DNA from: Robertkochia marina
Lineage (GTDB): Bacteria > Bacteroidota > Bacteroidia > Flavobacteriales > Flavobacteriaceae
Direction: 5' to 3'
NCBI RefSeq assembly: GCF_004799345.1
Contig: NZ_SSMC01000001.1
Coordinates: forward strand, 1,240,001-1,304,000
Length of the DNA: 64,000 bases
Below, one piece after another: positions 1 through 7,438 of the stretch (position 1 is the first letter of the stretch; each line of letters starts with the position of its first letter). Under the pieces are notes generated by a model. That model was not told the origin of the DNA. It did no database searches and worked only from the letters and a program-made list of their open reading frames with translations. Both the position numbers and the translations under genes were made by a program.

Positions 1-38
1 AAATCCTGTATTCTTTAAGTTTTACAGAATCACTTGGG

Positions 39-956
39 TTATTTAACCTCCTTGGCATCTACTCCTGAACCGGCATCGGTAGCAATAAGGATGAACCACC
101 AGTCAAATTCACCATTTCCATCGGTGGTCTTTACCAGCATTTCGTTCGCGTCACGTTCAAAGATCTGGTATACATGGTCACCTCCGGTATAGTATCCGAA
201 GAAACCAATTCCGTTAAGAATTAGCACTTCGGTTCCATTAACTTCACTAAGCGCCCAGTTCTCGGTATAATCTCCAAACTGGTAGTTGATGATATCGGCA
301 CCTTCTTCTTCACCTCCTGAACCACCAAGTTCATCGATAAGGTTCACACGACCAAACACATCTCCATTGGTAACATGGGTAAATGTTCCGTCTGCGTTAA
401 AGGTATAACGGTCATCATACATGCCACGTCCTTCTTTTTCATTAGCACCGGCACCATACCACTCAGTTGGGATCTGGCCACCCACCGGTCCGAGACCAAA
501 GTGTCCCGGAGCCTCAGCCTTGATTCTCCATTCACGTGAACCATCGGCATAAAGCATGTCCAATAGATCCTGAGGAGGCTCATAGGTGAAGAGGATCTCT
601 AAAGGCATATTTTTACTGGTAGATAAACCTCCCTGGCCGCTGGCAACTACATTGAGATTATAGGTCTTTAAACCGGTAGAGGTAACCCCGAAAGAGGCTT
701 CGCCTCCTGAGGTGGCTTTAGTAACCCCGTTCAATGTGATCTGATAGGTCACGGCATTGCTGGCCATGGCCTTTACATATACCATACCACTTCCATCTCC
801 GTAAGGATTCGCGTCATCTGCGCCAACAATTTCAACCGCTACTTCCAGGTTACCCGGAGCGTTAATGGGGTCGAGAGTGGCACGATCTTCATGGCACGAT
901 ACCAGTACTATGGCTAAAAGCCATAGTACAGACATCGATCTTATAAATTTTTGCAT
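39..956 (-). CDS. SusE/F-like surface lipoprotein, putative glycan-binding
   Basis: This is a secreted lipoprotein of about 305 residues. A short hydrophobic signal ends in a lipobox (LVSC) near residue 21, so the mature protein is probably anchored in the outer membrane. After it come a PKD/Ig-like beta domain (roughly residues 30-125) and a C-terminal domain rich in Trp, Tyr and Gly (WRIKAEAPGHFGLGP, FDWWFIL), as expected for a carbohydrate-binding surface. It is the last visible gene of the susC-susD operon, 14 bases downstream of the next lipoprotein, and proteins in this place usually hold glycans for SusC/D. The ATG at 956 is preferred over an upstream in-frame TTG at 962. The glycan is unknown; a beta-glucan such as laminarin is only a guess from operon type. 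Confidence 0.75.
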   Translation of the reverse strand: MQKFIRSMSVLWLLAIVLVSCHEDRATLDPINAPGNLEVAVEIVGADDANPYGDGSGMVYVKAMASNAVTYQITLNGVTKATSGGEASFGVTSTGLKTYNLNVVASGQGGLSTSKNMPLEILFTYEPPQDLLDMLYADGSREWRIKAEAPGHFGLGPVGGQIPTEWYGAGANEKEGRGMYDDRYTFNADGTFTHVTNGDVFGRVNLIDELGGSGGEEEGADIINYQFGDYTENWALSEVNGTEVLILNGIGFFGYYTGGDHVYQIFERDANEMLVKTTDGNGEFDWWFILIATDAGSGVDAKEVK

Positions 957-969
957 AATCAATCGTTTA

Positions 970-2568
970 TTATTGAATAACTTCTATATCATCAAAATAG
1001 TACACCTCTTCAGCACCATTGGTTCCGAAATCAGGGAAAATGACTATTCTGCTATACTCAGCGGCCGGATCAAAAGCTCCTGCGCTCATATCAAACGTCA
1101 GGGTTTCCCAACCATTGGCAACTGTTGTTAGAACAGGTAATTCTACTGCAATATCAGCGTTTTCTGCGTTCTCCAATTTAAGCAGGATATTAGCTCCAAC
1201 CTTAGGGGACCAAACTTTTACGCTGACAACAGTTGATGTGCTAAAGTCTATAGCTCCTCTTAAAGCTTCTGAAGCAACACCACCCCAAACTTCAGCACCT
1301 GCGGTTTTAGTAAGCTGCAGAACAGTTGCGCTGGTATTTTCTCCTGATTGGTCAGGATTGGCAATAACAGCAGGCTCTACGCCTCCAAATGGGTACCAGA
1401 TGTTATTAACTCCTGTTTCTTCAAAGGTCATCGGTAAAGACTGTGATTGAAGTCCTACCTGGAAGTCGTCGAAGTAGAAGGTTTCGCCTTGTCCTGCAGT
1501 ACCAAAGTCTCCGAATATTACAACCCCGTCGTAAGAATTGTTTGGATCAAATCCATCGAAAGTACTCATATCAAATGCAAGCGCTTCCCACTGACCGGCC
1601 TTGGTAGTAGTTGCGAATACCTCAGCAAATACGTTTGATGGATCTGCACTGCTCTCGATCTTCAGAAGGATCGGAACACCTGCTCTTGGAGACCATACAT
1701 TTACTGTAATTACGTTTCCATCAGCAAAGTTGATAGGCTCTTCCATTGGAAGGACGGCTCCTGACCATACTTCAGCACCTTCCGGTTTTTGAAGCTCAAG
1801 AACATTTTCACTTGGGTTCGCCTGGCTCATATCAGGATTCGCTACGATATTAGCAAGACCTTCTGCACCGCCAAATGCGATCCACTCATAAGTAAGAGCC
1901 GGATTTTCGAAATCAAGTGGGAACGAAAGGGTTTCAGGAACAGAAATGCTAACATTAAGAACAACAGTCGCTTCAGCAGTACCCGATCCGGCACCTCTTG
2001 CAACCACCTTCACTGTATAAGCACCTTCTGCCGGGTAAGAATAAAGTGCAGTTACACCATCCATAACCGTAGTCATGATAGGCGCACCGTTTTCATCTTC
2101 AACACCCCAGTAGATATCAAACGCAGCTGCGTTCTCTGCAGTAGGGGTTACTTTGGCGGTAAGGTTGGTAGTCTGAATATCCAATACAAGGTTTTCAGGC
2201 TTGCTGAAAGAAATGTCTACAACCTTAGTGAGCTCACTGGTCAATCCGCTGATGCCTATTGCAACAACCTTCATTTCGTAAGATCCTTCGGCATACACGT
2301 GATCTGCACTCTCCCCCGGAGCAACCTGCACAGCAGTTTCATCTTCTACATCTCCAAAAAAGATCTCGAACATGGTGGCGCCTTCAGCCGAAGGGGTTAC
2401 AGTTACAGTACCGCTATCGTCCTGAGCAATATCAAAAGCAATAGCAACGTTGGTCGGTGCTGAAACATCCTGGAATGCATAGGATGTTTCTTCCTTCTCA
2501 CAAGACGAAACCAAAACTAGGGCCGTCAGGGAGAACATATAAATTAATAGATTTTTGAGCGTTTTCAT
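970..2568 (-). CDS. PKD-domain lipoprotein with duplicated C-terminal sugar-binding-like module
   Basis: This 532-residue lipoprotein (lipobox LVSSC, Cys 23) is co-oriented with susD, 22 bases downstream of it. Residues of about 35-215 form two PKD/Ig-like domains, each starting SAPTN/KPENL and containing a conserved A-x-x-F-x-I-x-(F/W)-G pattern. The rest is two tandem copies of one 160-residue module (about 216-375 and 376-532). They share (F)GG...E...IANPD.S, GAEVW.G, V.VWSP..G..ILLK.E, W..L.FDMS...FDP and a YYFDD/FYFDD ending. That ending is typical of jelly-roll sugar-binding modules next to endoglucanases. The protein is probably a surface glycan-binding protein serving SusC/SusD. The binding role is inferred; the duplication is visible directly. 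Confidence 0.78.
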   Translation of the reverse strand: MKTLKNLLIYMFSLTALVLVSSCEKEETSYAFQDVSAPTNVAIAFDIAQDDSGTVTVTPSAEGATMFEIFFGDVEDETAVQVAPGESADHVYAEGSYEMKVVAIGISGLTSELTKVVDISFSKPENLVLDIQTTNLTAKVTPTAENAAAFDIYWGVEDENGAPIMTTVMDGVTALYSYPAEGAYTVKVVARGAGSGTAEATVVLNVSISVPETLSFPLDFENPALTYEWIAFGGAEGLANIVANPDMSQANPSENVLELQKPEGAEVWSGAVLPMEEPINFADGNVITVNVWSPRAGVPILLKIESSADPSNVFAEVFATTTKAGQWEALAFDMSTFDGFDPNNSYDGVVIFGDFGTAGQGETFYFDDFQVGLQSQSLPMTFEETGVNNIWYPFGGVEPAVIANPDQSGENTSATVLQLTKTAGAEVWGGVASEALRGAIDFSTSTVVSVKVWSPKVGANILLKLENAENADIAVELPVLTTVANGWETLTFDMSAGAFDPAAEYSRIVIFPDFGTNGAEEVYYFDDIEVIQ

Positions 2569-2590
2569 ATATAGGTAAATTTGTGTTTAA

Positions 2591-4123
2591 TTAATAGCCT
2601 GGGTTTTGTGGCCAACGGTTACCCGCTAACTCGATCTCTACAGAAGGAATAGGGAACAATTCGTGCTTTCCGGCCTGGAAACCTGGGATGGTTTGAGCGG
2701 CTCTTCCGGTACGAACAAGGTCAAAGAAACGGTGTCCTTCTCCCATGAGTTCTAATCTTCTTTCATCATAGATAGCATTGGTAAGGGCGTTCCCCGAAAG
2801 GGTAACATCAGCCAAACCTGCTCTGCTTCTCACCTGGTTCAGGTATTCTCTTGCCTGCGCATCTCCTAAACCACCGCGGTTAATAGCTTCTGCAGCCATC
2901 AACAGTACATCGGCATAACGAATGGCACGATAGTTTGCCGGGTTGTTAAGGTTAGGGTCACCCGTATTCAGGTCATCCTGTCTTGGGATATACTTACGGT
3001 TAAAGAATCCTGTTTGCTCATATCCGGCAGCTTCATTGTAAACAGATCCGGTAGCCTCGTTCCACGTAACGATATTAAGAATGGAAAGATCTCTTCTGAC
3101 ATCGTTTTCGGCATAGGCGTCATAAGCCTCTTGTGTTGGAACACTGAAACTGAATCCTGAATCGAAATGGAACCCTGAATAGCCTCTTGGCCCCTGGAAT
3201 CCAACAGCAACGTTACCTTCTACACACTGCAAGCATCCAAATCCTGCACCTTGTGTATCGGTGTACTGTACTTCAAAAACAGACTCTGATCCATTTTCTC
3301 CCCTTCGCTCAAAAAGCATTTCATAAGCTTCATTAGGAAGGGTTTCATAGATACCTACTTGTGTAATGTCTGCTCCTACCGGTTGGGTAAGTGCATACTG
3401 ACCGCTATTGATCACCTCCTGAAGTACCGTAGCAGCTTCAGAGAACTTATCCTGATAGAGGTATACTTTTCCAAGAAGCGCTAAGGCAGCTCCTTTTGTA
3501 GCTCTACCAATCTGTCCGTTAGCTGGAGCGTAATCCAATACGCTTGCTGCATAGATAAGGTCTGCTTCGATCTGAGCATACACTTCGGCTTTAGGTGTGC
3601 GCTCTACATTTTGCTCATCACCGAACTGGAATCGTTTATCTACCGCTAAAGGCACATCTCCGAACCATTTTACAAGGTCAAAGTAGTAATACGCTCTCAG
3701 GAAGGTAGCCTCTGCAAGGATGGTCTCCTTACCCGGAAAGTCGATATTGTCTTTAAACTCAAGGATATAATTCGCACGATTTACACCTGCAAAAGTCCAT
3801 GACCAGATATCACGTAATTGCTGATTCACGGGAGTATGGATCATATCATCGATCTCCTGGATCCCGATAACGTCGGTAGCACTCTCGCCCCCGGCAAGGG
3901 TGTTATCTGAAGCGATCTCACCTACCATATTTTTCAGGTATCCCGCTTGCAAAAGGTCATAGGCAGCTACCAGACCCTCGTAATACTCCTCTTCAGTAGT
4001 AAAAAAGCTCTCTGAGTTCTTGTCGAACGAATCCACGTCCACAAAGTCGTCTGTACAGGCCACAGTAGTTACCGCAGCAAGACAGATCATCAACATGTAT
4101 TTTAAAGTGTTGTATTTCATCAT
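2591..4123 (-). CDS. SusD/RagB family nutrient-binding outer-membrane lipoprotein
   Basis: This 510-residue protein has the SusD layout: a lipobox (TTVAC, Cys 23), an N-terminal TPR-rich alpha domain (FLRAYYYFDLVKWFGDVPL is the usual SusD motif near residue 145) and the C-terminal stretch NQVRSRAGL...ERRLELMGEGHRFFDLVRTG followed by FPIPSVEIELAGNRWPQNPGY. SusD forms the lid of the SusC transporter and captures oligosaccharides outside the outer membrane. It follows susC by only 8 bases, so the two are co-transcribed. Two in-frame ATGs lie side by side (4123 and 4120) and either could be used. Confidence 0.97.
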   Translation of the reverse strand: MMKYNTLKYMLMICLAAVTTVACTDDFVDVDSFDKNSESFFTTEEEYYEGLVAAYDLLQAGYLKNMVGEIASDNTLAGGESATDVIGIQEIDDMIHTPVNQQLRDIWSWTFAGVNRANYILEFKDNIDFPGKETILAEATFLRAYYYFDLVKWFGDVPLAVDKRFQFGDEQNVERTPKAEVYAQIEADLIYAASVLDYAPANGQIGRATKGAALALLGKVYLYQDKFSEAATVLQEVINSGQYALTQPVGADITQVGIYETLPNEAYEMLFERRGENGSESVFEVQYTDTQGAGFGCLQCVEGNVAVGFQGPRGYSGFHFDSGFSFSVPTQEAYDAYAENDVRRDLSILNIVTWNEATGSVYNEAAGYEQTGFFNRKYIPRQDDLNTGDPNLNNPANYRAIRYADVLLMAAEAINRGGLGDAQAREYLNQVRSRAGLADVTLSGNALTNAIYDERRLELMGEGHRFFDLVRTGRAAQTIPGFQAGKHELFPIPSVEIELAGNRWPQNPGY

Positions 4124-4131
4124 CAGAGTTT

Positions 4132-7100
4132 TTAAAATTTAAAGTTTAAGCCCAGTAAATAGGTGCGTGGCACAGGATAGAATCCCTGGTCAATACCTCC
4201 ACCAATAGGAGCTCCACTGGAAGCACTCGGATCATAACCGCGGTACTCGGTAAAGGTATACAGGTTGTTCGCCGAAAGATAAATACGGAATTGGTCGATA
4301 CCTACATTTGCCATAGTATCCGGATCAAAGGTGTATCCAAGCTGCACATTCTGAATTCTAATAAAAGACCCATCTTCTACATAGTAATCAGAGAACAGAA
4401 TACTTGAAGTAGCACCGGTGGTCACTCTTGGGTCGGTATTTGTTGATCCCGGTCCTGTCCAACGGTTTAGTACATAGTTCATACGGTTCACCCCGGGAAT
4501 AGCACGCTCGTAGTTACGAACGATCTCATTTCCGACAGATCCGAAGGTGTAAGCGCTAAAGTCAAAGTTCTTATAGTTGAACCCAAGGTTAAAACCTAAA
4601 GTTGCATCAGGGATGGGGTTACCGATATCTGTACGGTCAGTCTCATCAATAACACCGTCTCCGTTGGTGTCTACAAATCTTAACTCACCGGGAGCAGCAT
4701 TTACCTGCGTGGCGTGAGCATCAACTTCTTCCTGGGTCTGGAAAACACCATCGGTCTCATATCCGTAGAAATACCCCAGGGGTTTACCGTCTTCCATTCT
4801 CGAAGGGAAGTCCTGACCTACACCAAAACCTCCTCCGGGAATAAATCCTACTCCGTTGTTTACAGAAAGCACTTCGTTTCTAAGGAAGGTCATGTTATAG
4901 CTGATGTTATAGCTGAAGTCATCAGAAGGGTTGTCAGACCATCCAAGAACAAATTCGAAACCTTCGTTCTCTACGGTACCGGCATTTACTATAGGTAATC
5001 CGGCACCAGGAGCGGCTGCTCCAAGAATTCCGGATACCGGCGGACTTACCAGGAGGTTCTCTGTAGTCTTTTTAAAGTAATCTGCAGTTACGTTCAAACG
5101 GCTGTCGAACATACGCATGTCCATACCAATATCGAGGGTCTTTTGCTCTTCCCACTGTATTAGCGGGTTTGCAAGTATACCTGCAGCAGCACCTAACTCA
5201 AGTGATTCGTCATTGAAATCTCCCGTAATAGAAGGACCACTGAATACATATTCCCCTTCACCGTTAAGTAAAGATCGGAATGCGTTAGCCGGAATTCGGT
5301 CGTTACCAACGATACCGTAACTTCCTCTGAATTTCAGGAAGGTTACTGTACTGCCTTCTCCGAAGAAATCCTCTTCACTAACTACCCAACCTACAGATCC
5401 GGAAGGGAAGTATCCAAAACGATTCTCAGGTCCGAATTTGGTAGAACCATCACGTCTTATCAGTGCAGAGAATAAGTATTTATTCTGGTAGTTGTACTGC
5501 GCTCTTGCAAAGTAAGAAAGCAGTCTTTCGTCGAATTTATCTCCACCATTACGGTAAACATCTTCAACCTCTTCTGCTACATCTACGCTCGCCTCCAGCC
5601 ATTCATTAGTCGGCAAACGGTTTCCTCTGAATCCGCCAAGGTCTCCGCGGGTTCTGAACACAGACATACCTAAAGTCGCTTTAACATTGTGGTCTCCGAA
5701 ATCCTTGTCATAGTTAAGGAATGAATCCCAGGTGTAATCTTTATAGATATCGAAATTCTCAAAAACAGAGTTGTTGGTTCTGTTAAAGGTCTTACCGACC
5801 CCGTAAGAAACGATAGGCTCGAAGAACTTACCGTCTACTTCAGCATAGTTAAACTGAAGGCTGGATTCTGCTGAAAAACCATCTAAGAACTCATAACGTG
5901 CTCCTATCTTACCACTGATACGATCTACAGCAGTCTTGTTATAGGTGTTTTCCATTTGCGCCAACGGGTTAATGATCTCCTGCCCCAAACCGTCAGCCGT
6001 GGTAAATGTGCCATCCGGATTTCTCGGAGCAAATGTTGGGGCGTTATTCAACGCGTTAAAGAGCACAGAGCCCAGGGCATTTTCAGGAAGTGTTCTTCTG
6101 TTGGTGCCGGTATAAAGTACGTTGGTGGTTATCTTCAGATTTTCGATGGGGTCAATGTTGTAGTTGGCCCTTAGCGTAGTTCTGTTGAAGTTAGATTTAT
6201 CTCCCCCCACGATACCATCCTGAGTCAGGTAAGATACCCCGAAAGAGTAACGGGATTTTTCTGTACCTCCTGTCATGGTCAGGTTGTGATTAAAGATGGG
6301 TGCTTTGGTGAATACCTCATCCTGCCAGTCGGTTCCTACTCCAAGATCTCTGATATTTGGGAAGGGGAGAGAGGATCCTCCTGCTGCCGCGGCTTCATTG
6401 GTGATCACCGCATATTCCGTAGCGTTCAGTACAGGGAGCTTTCTGCTGGTTTCCTGGAAACCGCCGTAGGCATCGTAGCTAAATTTCAGGGCAGTATTCT
6501 TTTTACCGGTCTTGGTAGTGATCAGAATAACCCCGTTGGCAGCACGTACCCCATAAATACCGGCAGTAGCATCTTTCAGGACTGTCATCGATTCAATATC
6601 TCCCGGGTTCAATACCGAAAGGTCTTCAATAACGTTCCCATCTACAAGAATCAGGGGTCTGTTATCTCCGTTGGTTGAGATACCTCTGATCCTGATGTTG
6701 GAGGCAGCACCCGGAGATCCCGAGGTGGTGGTGACCTGCACCCCGGCAACCTGCCCCTGGAGGGCCTGTTCTACCCGCTGCGGATTCACCGCTTCAATAG
6801 ATTCGGCGTTAATGGCAGTAACTGCACCGGTTAGTTCTTTTTTGGTTTGTGTACCGTACCCCACAACCACGACCTCATCAAGAGCCTGGGTGTCGGTTAA
6901 AAGGTCAATGTTTAACACAGTAGCATCTCCTACCGTGATCTCCTGGGTTCTGAATCCGATGTAGGAAACAACCAGTGTTGAGCCCCTGGGGACTCCACTT
7001 AAAATAAAGTTTCCGTCAAAATCGGTACTCGTACCCCGAGTTGTGTTCTTAATGGTGATGTTGGCACCGGGAATGGGAATCCCCGTTTCTGCTTCTCTCA

Positions 7101-7182
7101 CCGTACCGCTCAGATCGACTTCCTGAGCCATCAGGAATCCCGAAAAGAGGAAAATAGTGAAGAATATTAGTCTAGCGTTCAT
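4132..7182 (-). CDS. SusC/RagA family TonB-linked outer-membrane transporter
   Basis: This 1,016-residue TonB-dependent transporter imports oligosaccharides across the outer membrane together with the SusD lid. A signal peptide (1-19, ending FLMAQ) is followed by a carboxypeptidase-regulatory-like beta domain (about 24-100, GTVREAETGIPIPGANI), the plug (about 115-225, VVVGYGTQTKKELTGAV and the SusC motif RIRGISTNGDNRPLILVDG) and a long beta-barrel ending in aromatic LGLNFKF. No N-terminal FecR/STN domain is seen, so control by an anti-sigma system is unlikely. The adjacent propeller/HTH gene is the likelier regulator. It heads a four-gene transcription unit running to the left edge. Confidence 0.97.
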   Translation of the reverse strand: MNARLIFFTIFLFSGFLMAQEVDLSGTVREAETGIPIPGANITIKNTTRGTSTDFDGNFILSGVPRGSTLVVSYIGFRTQEITVGDATVLNIDLLTDTQALDEVVVVGYGTQTKKELTGAVTAINAESIEAVNPQRVEQALQGQVAGVQVTTTSGSPGAASNIRIRGISTNGDNRPLILVDGNVIEDLSVLNPGDIESMTVLKDATAGIYGVRAANGVILITTKTGKKNTALKFSYDAYGGFQETSRKLPVLNATEYAVITNEAAAAGGSSLPFPNIRDLGVGTDWQDEVFTKAPIFNHNLTMTGGTEKSRYSFGVSYLTQDGIVGGDKSNFNRTTLRANYNIDPIENLKITTNVLYTGTNRRTLPENALGSVLFNALNNAPTFAPRNPDGTFTTADGLGQEIINPLAQMENTYNKTAVDRISGKIGARYEFLDGFSAESSLQFNYAEVDGKFFEPIVSYGVGKTFNRTNNSVFENFDIYKDYTWDSFLNYDKDFGDHNVKATLGMSVFRTRGDLGGFRGNRLPTNEWLEASVDVAEEVEDVYRNGGDKFDERLLSYFARAQYNYQNKYLFSALIRRDGSTKFGPENRFGYFPSGSVGWVVSEEDFFGEGSTVTFLKFRGSYGIVGNDRIPANAFRSLLNGEGEYVFSGPSITGDFNDESLELGAAAGILANPLIQWEEQKTLDIGMDMRMFDSRLNVTADYFKKTTENLLVSPPVSGILGAAAPGAGLPIVNAGTVENEGFEFVLGWSDNPSDDFSYNISYNMTFLRNEVLSVNNGVGFIPGGGFGVGQDFPSRMEDGKPLGYFYGYETDGVFQTQEEVDAHATQVNAAPGELRFVDTNGDGVIDETDRTDIGNPIPDATLGFNLGFNYKNFDFSAYTFGSVGNEIVRNYERAIPGVNRMNYVLNRWTGPGSTNTDPRVTTGATSSILFSDYYVEDGSFIRIQNVQLGYTFDPDTMANVGIDQFRIYLSANNLYTFTEYRGYDPSASSGAPIGGGIDQGFYPVPRTYLLGLNFKF

Positions 7183-7261
7183 AGAAATGATTTTGTCCTA
7201 TAAAACTATGTAGGAATGATATCATATTCTCAGAATTGACCTCAACAAAATTCATACATCA

Positions 7262-7295
7262 CAAATATTACAATGTTAAATTCCGATTTCATCAA
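7262..7295 (-). promoter_or_regulatory. Tentative susC promoter
   Basis: On the minus strand a TTG (complement of 7293-7295) and TAATATTTG (complement of 7262-7270) are separated by 22 bases. This resembles the Bacteroidota -33 TTG / -7 TAnnTTTG promoter, with one extra base in the -7 box. It would leave an 80-base leader before susC. The match is imperfect. Confidence 0.35.
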
Positions 7296-7375
7296 CGAAA
7301 ACCTTGTAATTGCCTTTGTGGTAAAGGAATTTGGCGTGGTCAACACTCACTGTCTAAGGAAGATTTTAACTACAC

Positions 7376-7417
7376 GTATAGGCGTTTTTACACTTTTGTA
7401 TAGGTGATGTATAGGTG
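7376..7417. promoter_or_regulatory. Three 11-bp-phased direct repeats GTATAGGYG upstream of susC
   Basis: GTATAGGCG (7376-7384), GTATAGGTG (7398-7406) and GTATAGGTG (7409-7417) lie in the 256-base gap between the regulator gene and susC. Their starts are 22 and 11 bases apart, so all fall on the same face of the helix. The layout suggests an operator for cooperative binding, about 100 bases upstream of the tentative susC promoter. The binding protein is not known from sequence; the adjacent HTH regulator is the obvious candidate. Confidence 0.55.
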
Positions 7418-7438
7418 TTTTTCCTCCAAGTTGAGGTT

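Noticed and set aside
1789-2463. 224-residue plus-strand frame antisense to the PKD lipoprotein
   Set aside because: Basic, Cys/Asn/Ser-rich composition without a domain; the opposite strand is a convincing lipoprotein.
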